The notes beneath the pieces are model-generated. The model did not search any database. It was not told the origin of the DNA and saw only the letters and a program-made list of their open reading frames with translations. Positions 8,981-18,551 of a DNA stretch of 64,000 nucleotides are shown here, piece by piece. Origin of the DNA: Saprospiraceae bacterium. Lineage in GTDB: Bacteria; Bacteroidota; Bacteroidia; Chitinophagales; Saprospiraceae. The first letter of the stretch is position 1, and each line of letters begins with the position of its first letter. The DNA lies in contig JANQSS010000184.1 of assembly GCA_028279185.1 (NCBI GenBank), positions 62,001 to 126,000 on the forward strand, written 5' to 3'. The translations under genes were made by a program, and so were the position numbers.

Positions 8981-9394
8981 ATGATACAACACAAATATTT
9001 GCATCTGGCATCATATCCCCGGGGTTTTCATTTAATTACAGATAGTGTTTTACAGGCAATTGGAGACTTACCAAAAACAGGTTTACTACACCTTTTCATT
9101 AAACATACTTCTGCAGGATTGACCATTAATGAAAATGCGGATCCATCCGTTCGTGTAGATTTCGAAAGCATATTGAATGATATTGTGCGCGAAAACTTAC
9201 CTTACTTAACCCATACCTTGGAAGGTCCAGACGACATGCCAGCGCATGTCAAGTCTGCCTTAGTTGGCTCTTCTGTAAGCATACCCATAGTGGATTATAA
9301 GCTCGAACTCGGAACTTGGCAGGGCATTTATTTGTGTGAGTTTAGGAACCACGGCGGAAGCCGAAAACTGGTTGCGACAATGATCGGCGAATAA
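8981..9394 (+). CDS. yjbQ: YjbQ family protein (UPF0047; secondary thiamine-phosphate synthase type)
   Basis: A 137-residue soluble single-domain protein of the UPF0047/YjbQ family. The diagnostic blocks are LLHLFIKHTSAGLTINENADP (metal-site His), TLEGPDDMPAHVKSALVG (second His), and GTWQGIYLCEFRNHGGSRK at the C-terminus. Members show weak thiamine-phosphate synthase activity, but the physiological role is unsettled. The gene is convergent with the acetoacetate-CoA ligase, with 10 bases between the stops. Confidence 0.9.
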   Translation: MIQHKYLHLASYPRGFHLITDSVLQAIGDLPKTGLLHLFIKHTSAGLTINENADPSVRVDFESILNDIVRENLPYLTHTLEGPDDMPAHVKSALVGSSVSIPIVDYKLELGTWQGIYLCEFRNHGGSRKLVATMIGE

Positions 9395-9404
9395 TGGCCA
9401 AATT

Positions 9405-11345
9405 TTACTTTATCGTGTTGGCAAACGATTCAAAAAATTTAATTGAATCCGGATTGCGCATTGCTCCAATATTTAATGAAGCCGAAGTTGATAAACCCAT
9501 TAGCACTTTCTTCACAGGAGCTTCCATTTTTTTACCACTTATTGTGTATGGGATGTCGGGTACGGCAACTATTTCGTCGGGTACATGTCTTGGAGTATAG
9601 GTAGAACGGAGGTTATTTTTAATTTTATTCTTCAGCTCGTCATCAAGTCGATGGCCATCATTTAAAACAATGAACAACGGCATATAATGTCTACCTCCGG
9701 ACAATTCAATATTTACAATAAGTGAATCTTTTAATTCGATCACATCATGGAGTGCACGATAGATTTCACTCGTCCCTATCCTGATACCCTGCCGATTTAA
9801 TGTTGCGTCTGAGCGACCATATATAATTAACGTATTTCGATCGGTTATTTCCACCCAGTCCCCATGGCGCCATACATTTGGAAACATTTCGAAATAACTG
9901 GCTCGATATCGCTCGAATTTTTCATCATTCCAAAAATAAATCGGCATAGAAGGCATAGGTTGTGTTATGACCATTTCACCCACCCGATTGTTTTCATGAT
10001 TTTTTTGGTCATCCCACGAATAAAGGGCACATCCAAGGGTTCGGCATTGAATTTCCCCTACAAAAACTGGTAATGTGGGGCATCCTCCGACAAACGCTGT
10101 GCACAAATCCGTGCCGCCGCTTATAGAGCAAAGCCATATGTCGTTCTTGACATGATGGTATATATATTCGAAGCCTTCTGGTGGTAAAGGAGATCCGGTC
10201 GAGCCAATCGAGCGTAGCGAAGTTAAATCGAACTTTTCACCTGGAGATAACTCTTTTTTCATACAAGCGATAATAAAAGGAGCACTCGTGCCCAAGTGGT
10301 TTATTTGGCCCTCCTGGACAAATTGCCACATGGCATCAGTCTCTGGAAAGACGGGACTCCCATCGTACAACACTACGGCCGCTCCCATGAGCCAACTTGC
10401 ATGAACAAAATTCCACATCATCCAACCCGTCGTTGAATACCAAAAAAAACGCTCGCCTTTGTGCACATCGTTATGAAACGCTAAGTATTTCACATGTTCA
10501 AGTAATACTCCTCCATGTGAGTGTGTAATTGCTTTGGGAGCTCCCGTCGTACCAGATGAAAATAATATCCAGATCGGATGATTAAAAGGTACGTCTCGCA
10601 CGATCATTTCCTCCGCTGAAGTCGGGAGTAAATTCCAGGCAGCGGTTCCGAAATTGGGTTCTTTCTGAATAAAAGAAACGACTAGCAAATGATCGGTCTG
10701 CTTCAATCGATCAAAAATTTCTAATACAACCGATTCTTTATTGTATGTTTTACCGCCATAGAAATAGCCATCAACCCCAATAAAGACCTTTGGTTGAATC
10801 TGATCAAAGCGATCTACTACGCTTTCCACGCCAAAGTCCGGACTACAACTTGACCATATCGCACCTAAGCCTATGGTTGCTAAAAATGCGATCGAAGCTT
10901 CAGGAACATTTGGAAGGAATGCCGCTACCCGATCTCCCGGCCCGACTCCACAAGCCAGTAAATATGCCTGCACATTTCGAACTTGTTGCCTCACTTCGGC
11001 CCATGTTAACGTCTTAATATTACTTTGTTCGTTTTTATAGACAATGGCGACCTCGTTGTCCTCTGCCAATTGCCATATTCGCTGCGCATAGTTTAATTTA
11101 ATACCGGGGAACCAGTGCACATTGGGCATCGAACCTGTATAACAAACGTCCAATTCTCCCTTAAAGGGCAAATTGAAATAGTCAAATAGGGACTTCCAAA
11201 ACGTGTCGCTCTGATCAACGGACCAAGCCCAAAGATCCTCATAGGAATGAATTTCCATGTCGAAGGTGGATTCAACATAGGTGCGATATGCGTAGACATG
11301 AGAACGCTCAATTGTATTAGCTGAAGGATTCCAAAGTTCTCGCAT
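9405..11345 (-). CDS. acetoacetate-CoA ligase (acetoacetyl-CoA synthetase)
   Basis: ANL-superfamily enzyme that activates acetoacetate with ATP and CoA, allowing use of ketone bodies and the carbon of leucine. It has 646 residues, the normal length. The N-terminal acetyl-CoA-synthetase cap contains WSVDQSDTFWKSLFDYF and GIKLNYAQ. The ATP-binding P-loop ILFSSGTTGAPKAITHSHGG lies near residue 265, and the segment WYSTTGWMMWNFVHASWLMG is characteristic of this subgroup. The adenylate-binding and hinge region is YGRSDATLNRQGIRIGTSEIY, and the C-terminal catalytic Lys is in ISGKKMEAPVKK. It is divergent from the biotin carboxylase gene, which together hints at branched-chain amino-acid or ketone catabolism. 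Confidence 0.92.
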   Translation of the reverse strand: MRELWNPSANTIERSHVYAYRTYVESTFDMEIHSYEDLWAWSVDQSDTFWKSLFDYFNLPFKGELDVCYTGSMPNVHWFPGIKLNYAQRIWQLAEDNEVAIVYKNEQSNIKTLTWAEVRQQVRNVQAYLLACGVGPGDRVAAFLPNVPEASIAFLATIGLGAIWSSCSPDFGVESVVDRFDQIQPKVFIGVDGYFYGGKTYNKESVVLEIFDRLKQTDHLLVVSFIQKEPNFGTAAWNLLPTSAEEMIVRDVPFNHPIWILFSSGTTGAPKAITHSHGGVLLEHVKYLAFHNDVHKGERFFWYSTTGWMMWNFVHASWLMGAAVVLYDGSPVFPETDAMWQFVQEGQINHLGTSAPFIIACMKKELSPGEKFDLTSLRSIGSTGSPLPPEGFEYIYHHVKNDIWLCSISGGTDLCTAFVGGCPTLPVFVGEIQCRTLGCALYSWDDQKNHENNRVGEMVITQPMPSMPIYFWNDEKFERYRASYFEMFPNVWRHGDWVEITDRNTLIIYGRSDATLNRQGIRIGTSEIYRALHDVIELKDSLIVNIELSGGRHYMPLFIVLNDGHRLDDELKNKIKNNLRSTYTPRHVPDEIVAVPDIPYTISGKKMEAPVKKVLMGLSTSASLNIGAMRNPDSIKFFESFANTIK

Positions 11346-11460
11346 GAGCGCTATTTTTTCGAATTTCTAATGAATTTCAAACATAGGCATTCTAGCGTTT
11401 CAACCGATGACCTATACAAGAAAAAATTGCAATACTTTTAGGCTTCAATCAAATACAGTC

Positions 11461-12900
11461 ATGTCCAAAATTTCAAAGATTTTAGTCGCCAATCGAGGCG
11501 AAATTGCCATTCGCGTCATGCGAACGGCACAAAAAATGAACATTGCAACAGTAGCCATCTATTCGGATGCTGATAGGTCGGCTTGTCATGTTCAATATGC
11601 CGACGAGGCTGTGCATGTCGGGCCATCCGAGTCTTCAGCTTCCTATTTGAACATTGAGCGAATAATACATGCCGCAATCGAAACTGGAGCAGATGCCATA
11701 CATCCGGGCTATGGGTTCTTGAGTGAAAATGGAGAATTTGCAGACCGTATTGCTGATGCTGGTCTGATCTTTATAGGTCCAAGAAGCGAGGCCATACGAA
11801 CAATGGGCAGTAAATTGGCTGCTAAGGAAGCTGTCAAGCCGCTAGGCGTCCCAATGGTTCCCGGGACGGATTATGCCGTTACATCTTTGGAAGATGCCCA
11901 ACGGGCTGCGAAGGAGATTGGTTACCCGATTTTGATTAAAGCGTCCGCAGGTGGAGGTGGCAAAGGTATGCGTGTCGTAAGTGAAGCCTCCGATTTAGAA
12001 GAACAAATGGATCGAGCGATAAGTGAGGCGACAAATTCCTTTGGTGATGGAAGCGTTTTCATCGAACGGTTTATTCAAAGGCCTCGGCACATCGAAGTAC
12101 AAGTGTTGTTCGATCAACATGGCAAGGGAATTTATTTATTTGATAGGGAATGTTCTATACAAAGGCGACACCAGAAAGTTGTTGAAGAAGCACCAGCCAA
12201 TGATATTCCAGATCATGTTCGAATCGCCATGGGTCGGGCAGCCGTAAAAGCAGGTACATCTGTTCAATATGTTGGAGCGGGAACCGTGGAGTTTTTAGTT
12301 GATGAAAATTATAATTTTTATTTTCTTGAAATGAACACAAGATTGCAAGTCGAACATCCCGTGACTGAATTAATAACGAAAATAGACTTGGTCGAACAAC
12401 AAATTCGAATTGCCCGAGGCGAAAGAATATCTATTGAACAAGAAGATCTCACGGCATCAGGCCATGCTATTGAATTACGAATATATGCGGAAGATCCGGA
12501 GAATGATTTTCTGCCATCAACTGGTATACTAAATAAATATGTTGTTCCGGTAATGCCAGGAGTAAGAGTAGATCATGGTTACATGGAAGGACAAGAGATT
12601 CCGATTTATTATGACCCAATGATAGCTAAGTTGATAACCTATGGGAATACAAGACAACATTGCATTTCGCTGATGAAAAAGGCAATTGATGCATACGAGA
12701 TTTCAGGAGTACAAACTACGCTGTCATTTGGTCGGGCAGTGATGAATAACGAAACATTCATCTCAGGAAAGTATTCGACTAATTTTATTAAGGAAAACTA
12801 TGACAAATCGGAACTAATTTCATTGGTTCACGACGAAAATTTTGTTGCCGCCGTTGGCAACTACATCCTTACCGAAAAGCGAAATAAATTGGTAATTTAA
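11461..12900 (+). CDS. accC: biotin carboxylase subunit of an acyl-CoA (acetyl-/propionyl-type) carboxylase
   Basis: Carboxylates biotin on a carrier protein using ATP and bicarbonate. The ATG at 11461 gives the standard family opening SKISKILVANRGEIAIR; the in-frame ATG at 11407 would add 18 unrelated residues. The product has 479 residues. The N-terminal domain carries HPGYGFLSEN, the ATP-grasp glycine loop is SAGGGGKGM (about residue 165), and the catalytic region includes FLEMNTRLQVEHPVTE. No biotin-carrier domain is attached and neither accB nor a carboxyltransferase gene is adjacent. The FLPSTG variant near residue 350 is closer to propionyl- or methylcrotonyl-CoA carboxylase subunits than to classic AccC, so the partner complex is uncertain. 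Confidence 0.85.
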   Translation: MSKISKILVANRGEIAIRVMRTAQKMNIATVAIYSDADRSACHVQYADEAVHVGPSESSASYLNIERIIHAAIETGADAIHPGYGFLSENGEFADRIADAGLIFIGPRSEAIRTMGSKLAAKEAVKPLGVPMVPGTDYAVTSLEDAQRAAKEIGYPILIKASAGGGGKGMRVVSEASDLEEQMDRAISEATNSFGDGSVFIERFIQRPRHIEVQVLFDQHGKGIYLFDRECSIQRRHQKVVEEAPANDIPDHVRIAMGRAAVKAGTSVQYVGAGTVEFLVDENYNFYFLEMNTRLQVEHPVTELITKIDLVEQQIRIARGERISIEQEDLTASGHAIELRIYAEDPENDFLPSTGILNKYVVPVMPGVRVDHGYMEGQEIPIYYDPMIAKLITYGNTRQHCISLMKKAIDAYEISGVQTTLSFGRAVMNNETFISGKYSTNFIKENYDKSELISLVHDENFVAAVGNYILTEKRNKLVI

Positions 12901-12936
12901 TTTATCGCAACACTTTATCCGGAATAAAAAAAATTA

Positions 12937-13752
12937 TTAATTAGTCGTCATTTGACTTCTAAGCTCTTCGATAATTCCGGATTGCAATCGCACCAATTCT
13001 AATAAGTCAGCTGTAGTGCCTGTTTTTTCAGAAGGGACTATTTTTTGATCAAACGATTTAATCACTTTTTCAACAAGCCACAATTCCTGTACATCAGATT
13101 CGGGCATGAGATAAGGTTCATATTGGGCATTATCAGAATACAAATGAAGTGCACCGTGCTCCTGCAATCGATTTTTTATCCGTTTGATAACCAAGTCCTC
13201 TTTACTGACTACGACGTATACTTGATTATCCTGTAGTTGTTTGAGCCAAAAATCCGGGGCGACGTATCGACATACAACGATTTCTCCCGCTTGAATGGAA
13301 GGAACCATACTATCTCCCGCAACTTCAAAAGAGCGAAATGTACCAAATCGATGTTCGAGGCCGGGTATCGTATAATTCACAAATGACTTAATTGCCTCAA
13401 GTGGTTCTGCCTGTGCGGCATATCCGGCCTGCGCCTTTGTTGGCACGTGGACTATATTTTCACGTCCCATATGGTCGGTTACCACCTGAAGTACACGTAA
13501 GTTACTTCCCTGATTCACATCCAGAAAAAAAGAACCCTCGCCCTTATACAGAAAAATGGGATTGAACGCATAATGTTCCACTGCCCGCTCAACCAGATTG
13601 AGCGTGACATCCCGTCTACGCTTTAGAATTTCATTCCAACTTTGCGCATGAAATCCCAATGACAGGGCGAATTGCCGGGCGGAACGTACCTTGTCAAGCT
13701 TCTTCAATTCGACATAACACGCAATAAACCTCTCCGTGACCTTGCTATTCAT
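12937..13752 (-). CDS. XRE/S24 repressor-type transcriptional regulator (LexA/CI-like)
   Basis: A 271-residue regulator with an N-terminal DNA-binding region (about residues 8-70) and a C-terminal peptidase S24 domain. The S24 signature is clear: AGDSMVPSIQAGEIVV supplies the serine, VYVVVSKEDLVIKRI the lysine, and an Ala-Gly candidate self-cleavage site lies in KAQAGYAAQA just before the domain. The ATG at 13752 is preferred over 13818 because the upstream extension is unlike the family and covers operator-like repeats. It may act like a CI or HdiR repressor that responds to DNA damage. No phage genes adjoin it, so it is probably a resident regulator. Its targets are unknown apart from likely autoregulation. 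Confidence 0.8.
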   Translation of the reverse strand: MNSKVTERFIACYVELKKLDKVRSARQFALSLGFHAQSWNEILKRRRDVTLNLVERAVEHYAFNPIFLYKGEGSFFLDVNQGSNLRVLQVVTDHMGRENIVHVPTKAQAGYAAQAEPLEAIKSFVNYTIPGLEHRFGTFRSFEVAGDSMVPSIQAGEIVVCRYVAPDFWLKQLQDNQVYVVVSKEDLVIKRIKNRLQEHGALHLYSDNAQYEPYLMPESDVQELWLVEKVIKSFDQKIVPSEKTGTTADLLELVRLQSGIIEELRSQMTTN

Positions 13753-13801
13753 TTGTAAACCAATACTTGAACCTACGTAACAAAGACAAATATATAAATT
13801 T

Positions 13802-13840
13802 TTGTTATATGTAAACAAGTATTTTATACTATATAAACAA
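13802..13840. promoter_or_regulatory. candidate operator repeats upstream of the S24 regulator
   Basis: An imperfect 17-base palindrome (13802-13818, arms TTGTTAT and GTAAACAA) and a second half-site TATAAACAA ending at 13840 lie 50-90 bases before the regulator's start. The shared half-site is TTGTTTAyATA read on the minus strand. The position suits autoregulation. Confidence 0.45.
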
Positions 13841-13928
13841 ATTATTAAAAAGTATAATGGATACTAGTGAAAATAGGGCTTGGGACTAGTCGTTGTGCAC
13901 CAACTTATACAGGCACAGAACTTGTGGC

Positions 13929-14702
13929 TTAGAGAAATGATTGTGCCGATCGCACTATGGCGATGAATTGATGCTCATCCAAAGAGGCTCCTCCAACTAA
14001 GCCTCCATCCACATCTTGTTGTGCGATTAATTCTCGCGCATTGGCCGGTTTCATGCTACCACCATAGAGAATGGAAAGGAAAGCAGCCACCTCCGCACTG
14101 GTATAGGTTGCAATAAGAGCTCGAATGTAGGCATGTACTTCTTGTGCCTGAGCTGGGCTAGCCGTCTCCCCGGTACCTATTGCCCATACCGGTTCATAGG
14201 CAATAACCACCTTCTCTAGATCTTGGGAGGTGAGATTCGCAATACCCTCCGTTACTTGTGTTTTGATTACTTGAAGCGTGTGATCAGCACGTCTTTCCTC
14301 TAAGGTTTCACCAACGCAATAGATTACATGTAAACCCGCTTCAAGAGCAGTTCCGATTTTTTTGTTCAAAAGCTCATTCCTTTCATTGAATTGCGCACGC
14401 CTTTCCGAATGACCAATGATAACGTATTTGGCACCTGAAGAAGCAAGCATACTAGCTGACACTTCGCCAGTATATGCACCTTTCTGTTCATGATGACAAT
14501 TTTGACCACCAACTGAAATGTTCTGATTACCCATTTCAAACTGCTGAACTATTGAAGGAATATAGGGTGCTGGAGGGCATACCACTACTTCCATATTGTT
14601 GGAACTCGATACTTCCTTTCCAAATGCCCCGGTTAATCTTAAAGCCTCGTCATAGGATACATTCATTTTCCAATTTCCAGCAACAATTATTTTTCGTTTC
14701 AT
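13929..14702 (-). CDS. tpiA: triosephosphate isomerase
   Basis: Glycolytic enzyme that interconverts dihydroxyacetone phosphate and glyceraldehyde 3-phosphate. The ATG at 14702 gives the typical opening KRKIIVAGNWKMN (Asn and Lys of the active site); the longer frame from 14765 adds 21 residues without family support. The catalytic His is in VIIGHSERR, the catalytic Glu in VVIAYEPVWAIGTG, and the phosphate-binding loop is ILYGGSMKP near the C-terminus. At 257 residues the length is normal. It is divergent from ppk1. Confidence 0.97.
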   Translation of the reverse strand: MKRKIIVAGNWKMNVSYDEALRLTGAFGKEVSSSNNMEVVVCPPAPYIPSIVQQFEMGNQNISVGGQNCHHEQKGAYTGEVSASMLASSGAKYVIIGHSERRAQFNERNELLNKKIGTALEAGLHVIYCVGETLEERRADHTLQVIKTQVTEGIANLTSQDLEKVVIAYEPVWAIGTGETASPAQAQEVHAYIRALIATYTSAEVAAFLSILYGGSMKPANARELIAQQDVDGGLVGGASLDEHQFIAIVRSAQSFL

Positions 14703-14807
14703 ACCAGGATACGTTCGTGCCTCATAGTTAGCGATTCCCCCAGAATATTTCAAACATTTTGGCATTTGATTTACATATTTCCAGAATTAATTTGTGCGAG
14801 CTTTGAC

Positions 14808-14815
14808 TACCTTTG
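14808..14815 (+). promoter_or_regulatory. candidate -7 box (TACCTTTG) for ppk1-purB
   Basis: Matches TAnnTTTG and lies 28 bases before the preferred ppk1 start at 14844. Its presence downstream of 14766 argues against the longer in-frame ppk1 start. A TTTG at 14791 is closer than the usual -33 spacing. Confidence 0.45.
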
Positions 14816-14843
14816 CAATCAGAACAAGTCACACAATAATCCA

Positions 14844-16943
14844 ATGCCAAAAATTGAATATTCATATATCAAAGTTGGAGAGAATGAAATTCCATATGTT
14901 CATCGCGACATTAGCTGGTTGGATTTTAACTTCCGCGTACTACAAGAGGCCAAGAATGATCAAGCCCCGTTATTTGAGCGTATAAAATTCCTGGCCATCT
15001 ATTCAAACAACTTGGACGAATTTTTCAGAGTACGCGTTGCGAATAATAGAAATTTAATCCGTGTTAGTAAAAAAACCAAACGTAAATTAGAATTCGACCC
15101 TAATAAAATTCAGAAGCAAATTATTCGAATTGTCAATCAGCAACAAGTTTTATTCAGTTCAATATTCGAATCTCAAATAATTCCCAAATGCGCTGAAAAT
15201 AATATTTTCATCGTACGTCCAACAGATTTAAAAAAGAACCATATACAATATATTGACGAGTATTTCAATGACTACATGCTTCCTCTTATCCAGCCGATAT
15301 ATTTAAAAGAAAATAAAATAAAACCCTTCTTAAATAATCGGGCACTTTATTTAATTGTTCATTTGCAAGACAAGGAAAATTCTAACGCTGCGCCAGAATA
15401 CGCATTAGTGCGTATTCCTTCTATCGAATTACCTCGCTTCATCCCTTTGCCAAGCCAAAATAAGAAGAAGTACATCATGATGCTCGATGATGTCGTCAGG
15501 TCGCGCATCTCGTACTTTTTCCCAGGTTACCACATAGTAGAAAGTTATTCAATGAAATTGAGTCGGGATGCGGAATTATACATTGACGATGAATATTCAG
15601 GCAACCTTATAGCAAAAATCAAAAAGAACCTTAACAAGCGAAATGTTGGTCCTGCATCTCGCCTCGTATACGATAGGAAAATGCCCAAAACCATGCTAAA
15701 TTTCATGGTGCAGACATTGGGTGTTTCGGACATGGATTTATTTAAGGAAGGACGTTATCATAATAATTTTGACTTTTTCAATTTTCCCTTTCTTGCCGAC
15801 AGTCATTTACGCAACAAACCACTAAAACCATTGACTTACAGGAAATTGGAAAAAGCTGAAAATATTTTCGCCGAAATAAAGAAAAAGGACCATTTAATAC
15901 ATGTACCATATCATACATATAAAAGTGTAATAAAATTATTCGAGGATGCCGCAACTGATGATAAAGTGACACATATCAAAGTGGTTCAATATCGAGTAGC
16001 CAAGGAATCAAAAATTATGAATGCATTAATTCTGGCCGCCGAACGTGGTAAGCACGTTTCTGTTTTTGTCGAGGTCAAAGCCCGATTTGACGAAGCAATG
16101 AACCTACAATGGGGTGAACGACTTTTGCAGCACGGCATACACGTTCAATACAGTTTTCCGGGCTTGAAAGTACATTCGAAGGTCGCATTGATTCAGCGTA
16201 ACGAGAATCAAATCGCTGTAAACTATTGCTATTTATCTACCGGAAATTTCCATGAGAAAACTGTAAAAATTTATAGTGACATTGGCTTATTTACGATACA
16301 TAAGCAGATAACAGATGACGTGGTTCATTTATTTAAGGCCCTTGAAATAGGAAATATAAAAAACTACAAATTTCAAAAACTACTGGTAGGTAAATTTAAT
16401 TTGCGTGCATCACTGGAACGTTTAATTGCATTTGAAATCAAACAAGCGAAAAAAGGAAAAAAGGCCGAAATATTTTTGAAAATGAACAGCCTACAAGATA
16501 AGCGCATCATTCGCATGTTGTATCAGGCTAGTCAAGCACAGGTACGGATCAGACTAATTGTTCGCGGCATATGTTGTCTCATACCAGGAATTAAAGGGGT
16601 AAGTGATAACATCAAAGCAATCAGTATCGTCGATCGATATCTCGAACATACTCGTTTGTACTATTTTCATCATGCAGGAAAACAAATGCTATATTCGGGC
16701 AGTGCTGATCTCATGGAGCGCAATTTAAGTAGACGGATCGAGACATTATTTCCCATAATCGACAAAGGAATTAAGGCCGAATTACGAGATTTCATGGATA
16801 TTCAATGGAATGATAACAAAAAAGCAAGAATTATTCATGCCAAAAAAAACAATACCTTCAGAGCTGGTAAACCGGTAATGAACATTCAAAGTCAACCGGA
16901 AATGTATCACTATTATAAACGTAAAGAAGTAAAACATAAATAA
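14844..16943 (+). CDS. ppk1: polyphosphate kinase 1
   Basis: Makes inorganic polyphosphate from the terminal phosphate of ATP, usually at the inner membrane. The ATG at 14844 gives 699 residues beginning PKIEYSYIKVG. The N-terminal domain contains HRDISWLDFNFRVLQEA and IYSNNLDEFFRVRV, both strongly conserved. The two phospholipase-D-like catalytic domains include VHSKVALI and STGNFHEKTVKIYSD, which carry the catalytic histidines, and SADLMERNLSRRIE near the end. The stop codon is directly followed by the purB ATG with no gap, so the two are co-transcribed and probably translationally coupled. Confidence 0.96.
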   Translation: MPKIEYSYIKVGENEIPYVHRDISWLDFNFRVLQEAKNDQAPLFERIKFLAIYSNNLDEFFRVRVANNRNLIRVSKKTKRKLEFDPNKIQKQIIRIVNQQQVLFSSIFESQIIPKCAENNIFIVRPTDLKKNHIQYIDEYFNDYMLPLIQPIYLKENKIKPFLNNRALYLIVHLQDKENSNAAPEYALVRIPSIELPRFIPLPSQNKKKYIMMLDDVVRSRISYFFPGYHIVESYSMKLSRDAELYIDDEYSGNLIAKIKKNLNKRNVGPASRLVYDRKMPKTMLNFMVQTLGVSDMDLFKEGRYHNNFDFFNFPFLADSHLRNKPLKPLTYRKLEKAENIFAEIKKKDHLIHVPYHTYKSVIKLFEDAATDDKVTHIKVVQYRVAKESKIMNALILAAERGKHVSVFVEVKARFDEAMNLQWGERLLQHGIHVQYSFPGLKVHSKVALIQRNENQIAVNYCYLSTGNFHEKTVKIYSDIGLFTIHKQITDDVVHLFKALEIGNIKNYKFQKLLVGKFNLRASLERLIAFEIKQAKKGKKAEIFLKMNSLQDKRIIRMLYQASQAQVRIRLIVRGICCLIPGIKGVSDNIKAISIVDRYLEHTRLYYFHHAGKQMLYSGSADLMERNLSRRIETLFPIIDKGIKAELRDFMDIQWNDNKKARIIHAKKNNTFRAGKPVMNIQSQPEMYHYYKRKEVKHK

Positions 16944-18287
16944 ATGTCCGATTCACTATTAGCCATTTCGCCAATCGATGGACGTTACGCCAATAAGACA
17001 AGCGAATTATCGCCTTTTTTTTCAGAAAAAGGACTCATAAAATACAGACTCATTGTTGAAATTAGATATATACAATTTCTAAAGCGAATAGGCATTTCTC
17101 AGGTTCAGGGCATTTCAGATGATGTATTAAATCGACTTGAAAAGCGGATACAGGAATTGTCACATGATGATGCAGCGGAAATAAAGCGAATAGAAGCCAC
17201 AACTAATCATGACGTTAAGGCCGTCGAATATTTTATCAAAAATATACTTCAGCAAGAAGGTCAACAAGACTATGTGGAGTTCGTCCATTTTGGGCTAACT
17301 TCTCAAGATATTAATAACACAGCAATACCTTTGTCATTTAAGGAAGCACTCGCGCAAGTTATTTACCCAGAACTATTCAATCTGATCGATGAACTAAAAC
17401 GCTTTGCCAAAGCTGAGATTAACAAGCCGATGCTCGCGCGAACACATGGACAGCCTGCTTCTCCAACCCTACTCGGAAAAGAAATCGCCGTCTTTAACAC
17501 TCGCCTTGAAAATCAGCTTTCAATGATGTATGCTATTCCTTTCGCATGCAAATTTGGCGGTGCTACAGGAAATCTTAATGCGCATTTTTTAGCCTATCCG
17601 GACTACGATTGGCACGCGTTGGCTAGGCAGTTTGTCGAAGACGTTTTGGGGCAAACACGATCTTACCCCACTACACAAATTGAACATTATGATATGTTGG
17701 CAGCACATTGTCATGCTTTCGTGCGGATAAATACAATACTAATTGATCTTTGTCGTGACTTTTGGGCTTATATTTCTATGAATTATTTTACACAAAAAGT
17801 CGTGAAAGATGAAGTTGGTTCTTCGGCAATGCCGCATAAAGTTAATCCAATTGACTTCGAAAATGCGGAGGGAAATCTTGGTTTGTCGAATGCAATTTTT
17901 AATCACTTGGCCCTAAAGCTTCCTATTTCCCGATTACAACGCGATTTAACCGATAGCACAGTTTTACGAAATATCGGAGTCCCGATGGCGCATACATTGA
18001 TCGCCCTTAAATCGCTGAGAAAAGGACTGGGTAAAATCCATGTCAATAGCCAAGCATTGAAGGCCGATCTTGACCGTAATTGGGCCGTACTCGCGGAAGC
18101 CATTCAAACTGTTCTTCGAAGAGAGGGCATTGACAAACCCTATGAAAAACTCAAAGAGCTATCCAGGGGTAATGAGAATATTGATCGCAGTGTCATTCAC
18201 AACTTCATCAAAACGATGGATGTGTCAGAACAAATAAAAAACGAGCTCTTGGCTCTAACGCCAGGCTCATATACCGGACGTAGCTGA
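16944..18287 (+). CDS. purB: adenylosuccinate lyase
   Basis: Fumarase/aspartase-superfamily enzyme of purine synthesis; it splits SAICAR to AICAR and adenylosuccinate to AMP, releasing fumarate. The product has 447 residues. It opens with SPIDGRYANKTSELSPFFSE, contains ARTHGQPASPT with the catalytic His, and has the superfamily signature SSAMPHKVNPIDFENAEGN. It follows ppk1 without spacing. The last bases of the gene form one copy of a 15-base direct repeat whose second copy lies inside the next gene. Confidence 0.97.
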   Translation: MSDSLLAISPIDGRYANKTSELSPFFSEKGLIKYRLIVEIRYIQFLKRIGISQVQGISDDVLNRLEKRIQELSHDDAAEIKRIEATTNHDVKAVEYFIKNILQQEGQQDYVEFVHFGLTSQDINNTAIPLSFKEALAQVIYPELFNLIDELKRFAKAEINKPMLARTHGQPASPTLLGKEIAVFNTRLENQLSMMYAIPFACKFGGATGNLNAHFLAYPDYDWHALARQFVEDVLGQTRSYPTTQIEHYDMLAAHCHAFVRINTILIDLCRDFWAYISMNYFTQKVVKDEVGSSAMPHKVNPIDFENAEGNLGLSNAIFNHLALKLPISRLQRDLTDSTVLRNIGVPMAHTLIALKSLRKGLGKIHVNSQALKADLDRNWAVLAEAIQTVLRREGIDKPYEKLKELSRGNENIDRSVIHNFIKTMDVSEQIKNELLALTPGSYTGRS

Positions 18288-18551
18288 AAACAGGCTGTAA
18301 AATTACGTAAATAACAAATCGATCCGTTTAATAGACAGATTACTTGACGCTTTCCAAATTCATTTACCTCTTTCTACCGCAACTTTATGGAATTGGTATT
18401 TCACCACTATTTTTTACGGATGATCGAGAGTTCAATAAAAAGAATGAGTCATAAATTAAATGATGATTTCATTTTTTTAAATAAAATGGTCGACACATGG
18501 GGATATTTTCGGTGTTCATGACACTTAGCAATAGAACAACAATTCTATATC

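Noticed and set aside
8767-9045. 92-codon open frame before yjbQ
   Set aside because: It has no usable start codon, begins directly after a stop and overlaps yjbQ; at most a remnant.
9394-9600. 68-codon plus-strand frame antisense to the acetoacetate-CoA ligase gene
   Set aside because: It lies wholly opposite a well-supported coding region and shows no family pattern.
14703-14843. Longer in-frame starts for tpiA (14765) and ppk1 (14766), which would make the genes abut
   Set aside because: The extensions show no family similarity and the region contains a TAnnTTTG promoter box; it is the divergent promoter gap.
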